NCBI GenBank assembly: GCA_963720695.1
Contig: CAVRGG010000004.1
Location: forward strand, 1,178,001-1,242,000
DNA: 64,000 nucleotides
From: UBA668 sp963720695
GTDB taxonomy: Bacteria > Actinomycetota > Acidimicrobiia > Acidimicrobiales > Ilumatobacteraceae
Direction: 5' to 3'
The notes beneath the pieces were generated by a model. It saw only the letters and a program-made list of their open reading frames with translations. It was not told where the DNA came from and did no database searches. Positions within the stretch are counted from its first letter, which is position 1; each line of letters begins with the position of its first letter. Made by a program: the position numbers and the translations under genes. Below are positions 9,158-17,371 of this stretch, piece after piece.

Positions 9158-10789
9158 TCAGCCGCGGCTGAGGTCGGCGAGGACCAGGTTGCAGCAGGCG
9201 CTGTAGTACAGGCCCTTGATGTCGGAACGGGCGGCGAGGAACAGGTTCGGGTTCACCACCGGGATGATCACGTTGTCGGCGATCATCGACTCGGCCAGCT
9301 GCTGATAGATGGCGTCACGCTTGGCGACGTCCTGCTCGGCGAACGCCTTGCTCAGCAGATCGGTCTGCTCCTGGCTCACGTCGGTGCGACCCCACGTCTG
9401 CCACTGCGAGCCTTCGAGCAGGCCGAAGTACTGCACGTACTGGCTGCTGTCGGTGTGGTCCGGTGCGAAGTAGAGCATCGTGACGGGGATGCCGTCGGAG
9501 CCGATCTTGTCGGCCCACACCGAGATCTCGACCGGGTTCAGCTGCAGAGTGATGCCGACGGCCTTGAGGTCGCTCTGCACCTTCTGCATCGCCGTCGAGA
9601 AGTCGACGCCGTAGACGTTCAGCGACGGGAACGTGGCGTCGAGCGTCAGGTCGGTGACACCCTCGTCGGCGAGCAGGCTCTTGGCCTTCTCGACGTCCTG
9701 CGCCGGGGCGGCGAGGCCGGCGGTGCCGGCGAACCCGTTGGGGATCGGTGACGGCTGCGGCTGGCCGGCGCCGCCGACGGTGGCGTCGATGAGGCCGGTG
9801 TAGTCGAGGGCCAGACGGATCGCCTCGCGCACCTTCGGCGTGAGCTTCTCGGCGCCCTTCGCGCCCGGGCTCAGCGCGAGGTACACGAAGTTGAAGCTGG
9901 GGACCTGGGTGACGGTGACGTCAGAGCCACCCATGCCCTTCGCCGCGTCGTTCGAGATCTGCATCGCGATGTCGACCGAGCCGGCCTCGAGCTGCTGGCG
10001 CTGCGTGACCGCGTCGGGGGTCTCCTTGATGACCACCTCGGGGAAGTTCGCCTTCGTGCCCCAGTAGTTGTCGTTGCGCTTCAGGCGCAGCTCGCTACCG
10101 GACTGATAGCTCTCGAGCACGTACGGGCCCGAGCCGGCCGAGTTGGACAGGAACCACGTCTCGGCCTTGTCGGTGGCCGGATCGGCAGTGGCGCCCTGGG
10201 CCTCGGCGACCTTGGAGTTCATGATGCCGAGGTAGCTGGCGTTCACCTGGGCGAGGAACGCCGAGTTGCTCTGCGACAGCGTCACCTTGACGGTCTGGGG
10301 GTCCGGCGTGTCGATGGTCTTGATCGTGGAAACCAGGTACGACGACGCGTCCTGGAGCCCGGCGAGGCGCTCCCACGAGAACTTCACGTCGGCGCTGGTG
10401 ACCGGTGAGCCGTCGGAGAACTTGGCGTTCGAGTCGAGCGTGAACGTGAACTCGGTCTGGTCGGCGTTGCCCTCCCACTTGGTGGCCAGGCGGGGCACGA
10501 GCGTCTTGTTGTCCTTGTCGAGACCGATCAGCGTCTCGTACACGGCGGTCATGTAGATCTGGCACGTGTCGCAGTACGCACGCGACGGGTCGAGCGAGTT
10601 GACGTCCATGCCACGGGCGATGAGGAGCGCCTTGTCGGAACTCCCGCCCGTGGTGTCGCCGGTGGAACCACCGGTGGTGCCGGACGTGTTGCTGTCGCCC
10701 GAACTGGAGCAGGCTGCGAGCGCGAGCACGCCGACGAGGCCGATGGCCACCAGCCGACGTGTAGCACCATGACGATTGCCGAAGACCAT
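9158..10789 (-). CDS. Extracellular solute-binding lipoprotein, peptide/nickel ABC importer (SBP_bac_5)
   Basis: 543-residue lipoprotein that captures the solute outside the membrane. Basic N-terminus, a short hydrophobic stretch and the lipobox LALAAC give lipid attachment at Cys27, followed by a Ser/Gly/Thr linker. The mature domain has the SBP_bac_5 features SLDPSRAYCD, YETLIGLDKD, TWFLS..GPYVLESY and TFTLDSNAKFSDGSPVT. ATG 10789 is preceded by GGGGGA at a good distance. It is the first gene of the operon, with a palindrome about 20 bp upstream facing the divergent TetR gene. Confidence 0.95.
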   Translation of the reverse strand: MVFGNRHGATRRLVAIGLVGVLALAACSSSGDSNTSGTTGGSTGDTTGGSSDKALLIARGMDVNSLDPSRAYCDTCQIYMTAVYETLIGLDKDNKTLVPRLATKWEGNADQTEFTFTLDSNAKFSDGSPVTSADVKFSWERLAGLQDASSYLVSTIKTIDTPDPQTVKVTLSQSNSAFLAQVNASYLGIMNSKVAEAQGATADPATDKAETWFLSNSAGSGPYVLESYQSGSELRLKRNDNYWGTKANFPEVVIKETPDAVTQRQQLEAGSVDIAMQISNDAAKGMGGSDVTVTQVPSFNFVYLALSPGAKGAEKLTPKVREAIRLALDYTGLIDATVGGAGQPQPSPIPNGFAGTAGLAAPAQDVEKAKSLLADEGVTDLTLDATFPSLNVYGVDFSTAMQKVQSDLKAVGITLQLNPVEISVWADKIGSDGIPVTMLYFAPDHTDSSQYVQYFGLLEGSQWQTWGRTDVSQEQTDLLSKAFAEQDVAKRDAIYQQLAESMIADNVIIPVVNPNLFLAARSDIKGLYYSACCNLVLADLSRG

Positions 10790-10808
10790 CTCGTATCCCC
10801 CGATCCGC

Positions 10809-10827
10809 ACCGAACACCATGTTCGGT
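10809..10827. promoter_or_regulatory. Candidate TetR operator (8-bp arms, 3-bp spacer)
   Basis: ACCGAACA CCA TGTTCGGT is a perfect inverted repeat. It lies in the 99-bp space between the divergent importer operon (start 10789) and the TetR gene (start 10889). A symmetric site of this size next to a divergent TetR gene is the usual operator layout. Not tested. Confidence 0.6.
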
Positions 10828-10888
10828 ACAGTGGGTGCAGTTAATACCCAGACGCAGGCAGCGTCAAGGGTTGGGGAGGAGGTTGCCG

Positions 10889-11506
10889 ATGGCAGCGTCG
10901 ACGAGGAAGCCGCGACCACCGAGCGCACGTGAAACGCAACGTCTGGAGACTCGGCGCGCCCTCGCCGAGCACGCGATCCGGTTGTTCAGCGCGCAGGGCT
11001 ACGAGCAGACCACCGTGGAGGAGATCGCCGCCGCCGCAGGGGTGTCCACTCGCACGTTCTTCCTTCATTTCCCTACGAAAGCGGCCGCTGCGTTCCCGGA
11101 TCACGGCGAGCGCGTCGCCGATTTCGTGGCTCGTCTGAACGACAGCGCGCCCTTTGTGAATCCCTTGTCACACCTGCGTTCGGTCCTGCTCGCCGGCTTC
11201 GACACGACGAGCCCCAGTCGCCTCACCCGGTACGCGCTGTTGTCCAAGGTCCCCGAGCTCCGCGACGAAGATGCGCGGACCGACCGCGACTACGAGCAGG
11301 TGATCGCGGAGTTCCTCCAGCGCCACTGGGGCACGGGCCCCGAGGCGTCGGTGCGCGCCAACGCGATCGCCAACGCGGTCCTCGGCGTCGTCAGGGCCAC
11401 GCTGGTAGCCGCCGGAGAGCAGGGCATCGACGCCCGCGGGGTCACGGCCGAGATTCTCGGACGCATGCTGGGAACGCCGTTCGACGAACCGCTGCACTCG
11501 ATGTAG
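10889..11506 (+). CDS. TetR/AcrR-family transcriptional regulator
   Basis: 205-residue repressor-type regulator. The N-terminal helix-turn-helix (about residues 14-60) contains TTVEEIAAAAGVSTRTFFLHF, a clear TetR motif. The C-terminal helical domain would bind an effector. ATG 10889 is preceded by GGGGAGGAGG. It is divergent from the ABC importer operon, and a palindrome lies between them, so it probably controls the importer and itself. The ligand is unknown. Confidence 0.92.
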   Translation: MAASTRKPRPPSARETQRLETRRALAEHAIRLFSAQGYEQTTVEEIAAAAGVSTRTFFLHFPTKAAAAFPDHGERVADFVARLNDSAPFVNPLSHLRSVLLAGFDTTSPSRLTRYALLSKVPELRDEDARTDRDYEQVIAEFLQRHWGTGPEASVRANAIANAVLGVVRATLVAAGEQGIDARGVTAEILGRMLGTPFDEPLHSM

Positions 11507-11512
11507 CGAGTT

Positions 11513-12430
11513 TCAGAGCCGGTCGGCGGGATACCCGGCGTACGACGCCTTGAAGACTCCTTGGTGGAGCAGCACGGTGGCGACCGGTGCGCCGCGGTCG
11601 TCGGTGAGCCGGCTGCGGGTCCAGTAGCTCTCCACGCGACGGCTCTGACCCACGCCGACGACCTCGTGACGGAGCGAGTAGACGGTGTCGACCAAGACCG
11701 GCTGGTGCCGTTGCACCTCGAGGTCGATGAAGAGCCCGAGCGCCGGCCCCCGAACGGGGAGGTGCACCGATCCCTTGTGGGTCAGCACGCTGAGCATCTC
11801 GGTGGGCACGACGGCGCGGCCCCACGGCGACGATGCCCCAGGGACGTACCAGGGCGATGGCTCCGTCATCAGCCGGACCTTGTCGGCCAGGGAGAAGGGG
11901 TAGAGGTTGCCGTTCGACTCCTCGTAGGACATCGACGTCGTCGACTCCGGTGACGACCAGCCCACCTCGAGCCGATCGACGATGAAGAGGTCGCCGGGAT
12001 CCTTCGCCGTCATTCGTGCCAACCGCTCGCCGAGCTCGGTCGGCTCGTCGCCGAGCGTCAGCGACGCCGTCAGGACGGGCTCACCGGTTCGCTTGGTCGC
12101 CGTGCCGCGGGCGCTGGTGGAGCTCACGGGCGTGACGGACGCCTGCACCTCCTCCCCCTCGATCACCATCGTCTCGAAGTGGGCGCTGATGCATCCGCGC
12201 TCGAACCACTCCTGGCCCCAGAGCTCGCAGGCGAGTGGGTCGAACTGGCTGAAGTGCGTCGGCCCCTCGATGGGGGCTCCGGCGAGGCCGAGGGCCTCGG
12301 CGTTCGCCTCGTCGTGCACGCTGGCATGCCCGTCGTAGGACTGTTCGGCGAGCATCTGCCGAGGCGAGCGGAACGGCCCGACCAGCATGTCGCCCTCGCG
12401 GGTGATCGGGGTGTCGAACGCGTCAGCCAC
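11513..12430 (-). CDS. Hotdog-fold (thioesterase/MaoC-like) protein of unknown function
   Basis: 305 residues. I do not recognise a named family. The segment GLAGAPIEGPTHFSQFDPLA resembles the active-site helix of MaoC/hotdog acyl hydratases. The C-terminal half, with a LVDTVYSLRHEVVGVGQSRRVESYWTRSRL stretch, reads like a second hotdog repeat. A double-hotdog protein acting on acyl-CoA-like esters is therefore my best guess. Its ATG lies 2 bp after the stop of the VOC gene, so the two form an operon. Soluble, with no signal peptide. Confidence 0.6.
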   Translation of the reverse strand: MADAFDTPITREGDMLVGPFRSPRQMLAEQSYDGHASVHDEANAEALGLAGAPIEGPTHFSQFDPLACELWGQEWFERGCISAHFETMVIEGEEVQASVTPVSSTSARGTATKRTGEPVLTASLTLGDEPTELGERLARMTAKDPGDLFIVDRLEVGWSSPESTTSMSYEESNGNLYPFSLADKVRLMTEPSPWYVPGASSPWGRAVVPTEMLSVLTHKGSVHLPVRGPALGLFIDLEVQRHQPVLVDTVYSLRHEVVGVGQSRRVESYWTRSRLTDDRGAPVATVLLHQGVFKASYAGYPADRL

Positions 12431-12432
12431 GG

Positions 12433-12786
12433 TCAGGCACCGGGCTCGTTGAGCTCGACCAGGTTGCCGGCGGGGTCGTGCAGGAACGCCTGACGCCCTG
12501 ATCCCACGGGCTTGGGGTTGCTGACCGTGACGCCCTTCCCGCGGATCTCCTCCACCGCACCGTCGAGGTCGTCGACCCAGACGGCGAAATGCTGACCGCG
12601 ACCCTCGGGCACCGCCAGCTCGAGCAGGTGCACCTGCTGGTCCCCGAGGTCCAGCCAGGCGCCGGCGAAGTCGAAGTCCGGCCGGTCGTCGCGCACGGTG
12701 AGCCCGAGGACGCCGGTGTAGAAGTCCACCGCCGCGGCGGTGTCGTCGACGTTGATCGAGACGTGGTGCACTCCCAGCGCTTTCAT
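12433..12786 (-). CDS. VOC-family (glyoxalase/bleomycin-resistance fold) protein
   Basis: 117-residue single VOC domain. HHVSINVDDTAAAVDFYTGVLGL at the start (metal His in HHVS) and HDPAGNLVELNEP at the end (metal Glu) are the standard paired beta-alpha-beta-beta-beta modules. It is likely a metal-dependent lyase, isomerase or resistance protein; the substrate is unknown. The first about 110 bp of the gene and 45 bp upstream are copied as the 156-bp repeat at 13583-13738. The ATG at 12786 is retained in both copies. Confidence 0.88.
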   Translation of the reverse strand: MKALGVHHVSINVDDTAAAVDFYTGVLGLTVRDDRPDFDFAGAWLDLGDQQVHLLELAVPEGRGQHFAVWVDDLDGAVEEIRGKGVTVSNPKPVGSGRQAFLHDPAGNLVELNEPGA

Positions 12787-12831
12787 CTCCGCAGTCTTGC
12801 AGCCCGTCCTCCCGCGGCGTCGCCCGGGCGA
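12676..12831. repeat. Direct repeat copy 1 (156 bp, within VOC gene and its leader)
   Basis: Aligned by eye with 13583-13738: 156 bp with five mismatches (about 97% identity) and no gaps. This copy is the 5' part of the intact VOC gene plus upstream sequence. Confidence 0.9.
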
Positions 12832-12984
12832 AACGGCCCTCTCGCCCGACTCGGAGCGAGTGTCAACGCCCGTCGGGTGTACCGCGCCGGCATTGACGCA
12901 GCATTTGCCACCATTGCAGTCCATCCTTCCGCAGGGCAACACGCACAGCCATTGAGCCTCGAGGCGAACTGCACGGCAAAGGCA

Positions 12985-13566
12985 TCATGCGGTCGCGTCG
13001 TCATCGCCATACTTCGCTACAGAACACCGGAGACCCGACACACCTGCCATCTCCAACGCATCAAGCAAGGATCCGGTGAGGAACACGCAGGGCGTTTGTC
13101 GATCATGCCACCCCAAAGCAACACTACTCCGCGCGACGCCTACTCGATCGGGGATATCATCTGCGACAATGACATTGAAAATGCCGTGAGTTGTTATCGA
13201 CCGATATTTACCACAGAGCTCACAGAATTCTTCGCGATCTAGTGGGACGGCGTCCTCATCGATGTGGACGACATATCGAGGCTGGAGCACATAACTCGGC
13301 CCTCTGACACTGTGCCCGCTGAGCGGGACGAGATCATCGCCGATCTCACGTTGGAGAAGGACATCGGCCGCCTTGCCAGTGACCACATAGAGGCCCTCGT
13401 CGGTCACAGAAATGTCGGGCAATATGCTATCCCCGAGGGCTATCTCGGCCGAAAACCACAGCTCTTCCTGCAACCAACCACAGAGAGCGCACCGATCTCC
13501 CACCCTCCCCTCGCGCAATGACAGCCCATTGTCCGAGGACTTGAGTTGGTAGACATGCCGGTACAC
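12985..13566 (-). CDS. Double-CxxCG motif protein, possible orphan immunity protein
   Basis: 193 residues with two CxxCG knuckles, CALCG (about 27-31) and CELCG (about residue 116), the layout of the double-CXXCG family known from Myxococcus (SitI6-type immunity proteins). Family assignment is from the motif only. It starts with GTG at 13566 behind AGAAGGGAG. GC content is clearly lower than the surroundings. The gene sits alone between two copies of a 156-bp repeat, with no toxin next to it. If it is an immunity gene its toxin partner is missing. A zinc-binding role is likely from the four Cys. Confidence 0.65.
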   Translation of the reverse strand: MYRHVYQLKSSDNGLSLREGRVGDRCALCGWLQEELWFSAEIALGDSILPDISVTDEGLYVVTGKAADVLLQREIGDDLVPLSGHSVRGPSYVLQPRYVVHIDEDAVPLDREEFCELCGKYRSITTHGIFNVIVADDIPDRVGVARSSVALGWHDRQTPCVFLTGSLLDALEMAGVSGLRCSVAKYGDDDATA

Positions 13567-13582
13567 GGGAACTCCCTTCTCA

Positions 13583-13738
13583 GTCCGGCCGGTCGTCGCG
13601 CACGGCGAGCCCGCGGACGCGGGTGTAGAAGTCCACCGCGGCGGCGGTGTCGTCGACGTTGATCGAGACGTGGTGCACTCCCAGCGCTTTCATCTCCGCA
13701 GTCTTGCAGCCCGTCCTCCCGCGGCGTCGCCCTGGCGA
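13583..13738. repeat. Direct repeat copy 2 (156 bp, truncated VOC gene start)
   Basis: Second copy of 12676-12831. It carries the ATG and first about 37 codons of the VOC gene on the minus strand, then breaks at the border with the double-CxxCG gene leader. On the other side it joins an IS3-type transposase fragment. It is a non-functional gene piece. Confidence 0.9.
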
Positions 13739-13893
13739 TGTTCCACTACGTCGAAGCGTTCTACAACCCGCTCCGCCGCCACTCCACCCTCGGCTACCTC
13801 AGCCCCGCTACGACGCGAGTGACAACGCGGTCGTACCCGCCCCTCCGCCGCAGCCACATGAGCCCGCCATCGGGATGCGTCGGCGATCAGTAG
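13732..13893 (+). mobile_element. IS3-family transposase C-terminal remnant
   Basis: The frame reads FHYVEAFYNPLRRHSTLGYLSP, the C-terminal end of the IS3-family OrfB integrase, which in intact proteins lies just after the last catalytic Glu. About 25 residues are recognisable; the tail after GYLSPAT is not. No OrfA, no DDE core and no inverted repeats are visible nearby. It directly abuts the second repeat copy and so marks a rearrangement point. Confidence 0.8.
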
Positions 13894-14184
13894 TCGACCA
13901 GACGCTCGAAACGCTGCCGCGCACCCTGACGGGTCACCCCCAACTGGGCACCGATCACACCCCACGACGCGCCGGCACGGCGAGCCGACAACACGGCCAC
14001 TTCCACACGCTGCTCCGCGCCGACGCAGCGCCGCCGCGGCCCGCAACTCGCGCAACACCGCAGCGTCTACCACCTGAACATCGCCGCGCTCCACAGCCGC
14101 GTCAACCTCAGCGACGATCCCCTCGACCTCAGCGTCGCTCAGGTCCCTCGGATGCTTCTTCGTTGTCGATCCCATCGTCATCAC
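13888..14184 (-). pseudogene. Small helix-turn-helix protein, candidate antitoxin, frameshifted
   Basis: The first frame begins MMTMGSTTKKHPRDLSDAEVEGIVAE and runs to about 14030. The continuing half is one base out of frame and reads EQRVEVAVLSARRAGASWGV then IGAQLGVTRQGARQRFERLV, ending at TGA 13888. The second half is a typical sigma/RHH-partner-like HTH (W..IG..LGV.RQ...RF). One extra base near 14017-14030 explains the break. Its ATG overlaps the stop of the BrnT-like toxin gene by 4 bp, so together they look like a toxin-antitoxin operon. Confidence 0.65.
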
Positions 14185-14420
14185 CCCTGTCCCAACACGG
14201 TCAAATACTGCGGTCGCGCTCGCATCGCATGTATCACGTACTCGTCACCATCGTCCTCGAGCACCCCTACCTCCAGCAGATCGGCGTCTTGGTCGGGTCC
14301 GACGTACATCACGAAGTCCGGCTTCGCCGGCGAACGCACCGCGCCCACCGCGTTCAGCACGGCATGACGAACGTCGTCATCAGAGATCCCATGCTTGCGA
14401 GCACTCGCCAAGATCTCCAC
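14181..14420 (-). CDS. BrnT-like small toxin candidate
   Basis: 79 residues starting with GTG at 14420. Features are ILASARKHGISDDDVRHAV near the N-terminus, LLEVGVLEDDGDEYVIHAM in the strand region and a final RARPQYL. This is the layout of BrnT/DUF4258-type RNase toxins (N-terminal helix, beta sheet, C-terminal R.....). The downstream HTH gene overlaps by 4 bp, as expected for a toxin-antitoxin pair. Family assignment is by pattern and not certain. Confidence 0.6.
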   Translation of the reverse strand: MEILASARKHGISDDDVRHAVLNAVGAVRSPAKPDFVMYVGPDQDADLLEVGVLEDDGDEYVIHAMRARPQYLTVLGQG

Positions 14421-14464
14421 ACGACAACACTAGTTGTCGCGAAGAGACGCCGCAACCGGCCGCA

Positions 14465-15313
14465 TCACACAACCAGCAAATGGCCGGCCGGTTCACCTTC
14501 CAAGATGGGCCACGCCTGTCTCACAGTAGGCGTCCGTAAACGGGGGATCAGTCCAGCAGCTGGGGTTCGCTTGCCTCGAGCTCGGCAACGGTCACCCCGG
14601 CGACAGCGACATCGAGCCTCTCGGAATCTTCTGTTACCGTTCAGGCGACGGCCCGCTCCTTGATCTTTCACGAGTTTGTATCTGATATGGGCTGCGACCT
14701 TCTCCGTTGTCGGCCAAATGGAGGTCATAGCCGCAGGATCCGGCTCTTGCCACGCAGAACGAAATGCACCACCCGCAAGTCTGTGACCGAGCCACACCAG
14801 GGAGGCGTTTGTCCCGACCAGAAGCTGATCGAAGATCATCGGATCAAGGCCAACGGTGATGAACTGGTTCGGTGGCTCGATCGGGTAGCCGCACAGTTCG
14901 ACGTGCGACAACGCTGCTTCCGCGACGTCGTACTTCTCCAAGAGAGGCACTATGAGTGGCAAGATCGGGTCAGCCATATCTGGATCAAAGATCAAGCAAA
15001 CCTCGAGTCCGCGATATAGCTCAGAGACCTTGACTCCGGAGACAGCTCCCTCCAGGTGACGCTCCCCTGACCTCAAGTCAAAACCAATCGACTCGGTCAG
15101 CCCGTCCAGGCACCATCCTTCGAGATCAGTAGCCTTGCCGCGCTCGGGCTTGTCAGAACGATCTGATCTCCATCGGGAGATCCGGCGTAGATCCATGTCA
15201 AGTGCTTTCGACAAGGAGAAGAGCAGTTCTGCTGGTGGCGGAGTACGAGGACCGAAGAACATCCACAAGTCCGCAAACCTCTTGTGCGGCGAAGACGGCG
15301 GTGTTGGCGTCAC
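14465..15313 (-). CDS. Unknown protein, candidate immunity protein for the RHS toxin
   Basis: Not recognised. It starts with GTG at 15313, 29 bp after the RHS-toxin end, which is where immunity genes sit in polymorphic toxin loci. Lower GC than its surroundings. The first about 220 residues (FADLWMFFGPRTPP, GFDLRSGERHLEGAV, WLGHRLAGGAFRSAW) look like genuine protein. After YKLVKDQ the sequence becomes Arg-rich and non-natural. Another frame gives a clean end there (KERAVA, stop near 14641), so a single-base indel near 14660 is likely and the true C-terminus is probably at about 14641. Confidence 0.55.
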   Translation of the reverse strand: MTPTPPSSPHKRFADLWMFFGPRTPPPAELLFSLSKALDMDLRRISRWRSDRSDKPERGKATDLEGWCLDGLTESIGFDLRSGERHLEGAVSGVKVSELYRGLEVCLIFDPDMADPILPLIVPLLEKYDVAEAALSHVELCGYPIEPPNQFITVGLDPMIFDQLLVGTNASLVWLGHRLAGGAFRSAWQEPDPAAMTSIWPTTEKVAAHIRYKLVKDQGAGRRLNGNRRFREARCRCRRGDRCRARGKRTPAAGLIPRLRTPTVRQAWPILEGEPAGHLLVV

Positions 15314-15342
15314 AGTGTGCTCCTCGTTTCGGTCGACCTCAA

Positions 15343-16190
15343 CTATGCTCCCGCGGGCATAAGAAGCAGGAACATCAAAATACTGAGTCCCGCGCCGCCA
15401 GCCAAAACAGCAGCTTGCTGCGGTGATGGGCTAGGAATGTTCCACTCACGGGGGTCAAGTCCCGATAGATCCATGCTAGCCGAGTGCGAGGCGGGCTCAA
15501 GTGTAGGAGTAATTACAGGTGGCACCGGAGCACCGGGATTCTCCTTCCGCGTCTGATTCATGAGCTTTGTCATCGCCCAAAGCGTAGCTACCTTGAGCAC
15601 TGCGTCCCCATTAGCTCGATGTTGGTCCATCGTATACAAGAAGTCCGGCCTCATACTTGTGATAGTCGACGGATATCTTCACTCCAAACATACTGGTACT
15701 CACGGTCCCCTCAACCTCTCTAGTTTCCGGAACAGGTTCATGTCAATGGACCAGCCCGCAAGCTGGTCACGGAGGCGAGTTTTGATTTGGTTCCGCCCGT
15801 CGGCGATTCCGCTGTCAGTATTGGGTTTCTATTTCCCAGAACGAGAAGAACTTGGGGTCCACCAGATCAATCCTTCCAGTATTTCCAGTCTCGCTGCGAT
15901 AATACTTCTCTGCCTCCACGTATGGATACTTCGAAATGTAGTCTGTCTGAATCATGGCATGAACAAGAGAACCGACAGCACATGTCCAGCAATCGAAAAC
16001 CGCCCGCGCGAAGGCACCCACTCCGCCGAAGTCTGCGCACGCGTCGAGTGGACTCAGCCCACTGGGGTCGCTCAGCGCGGTCGGGGCGCCGTTGGCGTAG
16101 ACATAAGGCGTCCCCGTCTTCATCGCGAGCGGGTCGAGGAACCACCAGTGTTTGCACCATCGGGACGCGGGGTAGTCCCGGCCCGTGACC
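15343..16190 (-). pseudogene. RHS-repeat protein C-terminus with restriction-endonuclease-like toxin domain, truncated and frameshifted
   Basis: The first frame (about 16190-15815) has the RHS core end: DPLAMKTGTPYVYANG then DPSGL. A toxin region follows, ending GRIDLVDP..FSFWEIETQY and a stop. Deleting one base near 15829 changes this to WEIKPNTDSGIADGRNQ, giving a D...ExK nuclease motif. The reading continues KTRLRDQLAGWSIDMNLF, then after another one-base change DREYQYVWSEDIRRLSQV, and after a third RPDFLYTMDQHRANGDAV through a C-terminal hydrophobic segment to 15343. The 5' end is cut off at the AI-2E gene. Secreted-toxin remnant; the nuclease role is inferred from the motif. Confidence 0.75.
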
Positions 16191-17369
16191 ACCTCCATCG
16201 ACCCACCCCGGCCGGAACTTCCGTGGGCGACGATGACCGTCGCAGAGGCGACGGCGATGTTGGAAGAGGCCCGAGAACCTGCCACGACGGAGCGACCCCC
16301 CGGCTCACCGTGGAAGACCGTTCCCTGGCGCACCATCGTGGGCTCGGTGGCGGTGGTCGCCTTCACGCTGCTCCTCACGGTGGTGATCTATCGAGCCTCG
16401 CGGATCCTGGTGTGGGTGGCGATCGCCGGCTTCTTCGCGGTGGTGCTCAACGGGCCCGTGGGCTGGTTCGGCCGACGGTTCCACATGCGCCGCGGTCTTG
16501 CCATCGGCACGGTGGTGGTGATCGCCGTCGCGGTCGTCATCGGACTCGTCGCGCTGTTCCTCCTGCCGGTTCGAGCTCAGGCGGCTGCGGCGCTGTCGGA
16601 CCTTCCCGGCACCATCCACGACGCCGCTCAGGGGCGCGGGCCCCTCGGTGGGGTGATCAAGTCGCTCGGCCTCGAACGACTCGTCGCCGACCATGAGTCA
16701 GAGCTCACCAACACGGCAACCTCGATCTCCTCGGCCATGCCCGGAGCGTTGCTGCGAGGCATCCTCGCCACGGTGACCATCGCCGTGATGACCTGCCTGA
16801 TGCTCTCGCAGTCGGTGGTGCTCGCCACCGCGGGGAAGCGGCTGCTGCCCGCTCGGCACCATGAGCGGGCCACCGAGGTCTCACGCCTCGCTGCCCACGC
16901 CGTGAGCGGCTACATGGTCGGCAACCTTCTCATCAGCGCGTGCGCAGGCGGCGCCGCGTTCCTGTTCCTCTTCGTCTGCCAGGTGCCCAGCGCGATCGTG
17001 CTGGCGCTGTGGGTTGCATTCGCCGACCTCATTCCCCTGGTCGGTGCGACGGTCGGCGCGGTCGCCGCGATCGCCGCCGCGTTCCTCGTGTCGCCCGGTG
17101 TCGGCATCGCCGCGATCGTCTTCTTCGTCATCTACCAGCAGTTCGAGAACTCCGTGCTGCAGTTGGTCATCATGAAGCGAGCGGTCTCGGCCAACCCGCT
17201 GGTCGTGCTGCTCAGCATCCTGATCGGCGTCGAGCTCTTCGGTGTCGTCGGTGCGCTGCTCGCCGTCCCGTTGGCCGGCGCCGCGAGCGTCGTCGGCAAG
17301 CAACTGTGGAACGGCCGACCACCCAGCGGCGAACAGCTGGTGATGGTCACCGACGGCGGGACGGAGTGA
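16185..17369 (+). CDS. AI-2E-family (PerM-like) transporter
   Basis: 394-residue integral membrane protein. After a disordered N-terminal 50 residues there are about eight helices, including IVGSVAVVAFTLLLTVVIY, LVWVAIAGFFAVVLNGPV and a late IPLVGATVGAVAAIAAAFLV, the PLIGp-like signature of this family. Members export autoinducer-2 or small solutes, or act in Na+/H+ balance; the role here is open. The GTG at 16185 has no clear ribosome site. ATG 16233 is a possible alternative start (378 residues). The 5' end is next to the breakpoint of the RHS remnant. Confidence 0.85.
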   Translation: MTTSIDPPRPELPWATMTVAEATAMLEEAREPATTERPPGSPWKTVPWRTIVGSVAVVAFTLLLTVVIYRASRILVWVAIAGFFAVVLNGPVGWFGRRFHMRRGLAIGTVVVIAVAVVIGLVALFLLPVRAQAAAALSDLPGTIHDAAQGRGPLGGVIKSLGLERLVADHESELTNTATSISSAMPGALLRGILATVTIAVMTCLMLSQSVVLATAGKRLLPARHHERATEVSRLAAHAVSGYMVGNLLISACAGGAAFLFLFVCQVPSAIVLALWVAFADLIPLVGATVGAVAAIAAAFLVSPGVGIAAIVFFVIYQQFENSVLQLVIMKRAVSANPLVVLLSILIGVELFGVVGALLAVPLAGAASVVGKQLWNGRPPSGEQLVMVTDGGTE

Positions 17370-17371
17370 CG

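Noticed and set aside
12589..13242. Plus-strand open frame across the VOC gene and double-CxxC region
   Set aside because: Antisense to two better-supported genes, crosses the repeat junction, no domain.
13583..13738. Truncated VOC copy as a second gene
   Set aside because: It breaks off after about 37 codons at the repeat border and has no complete domain.
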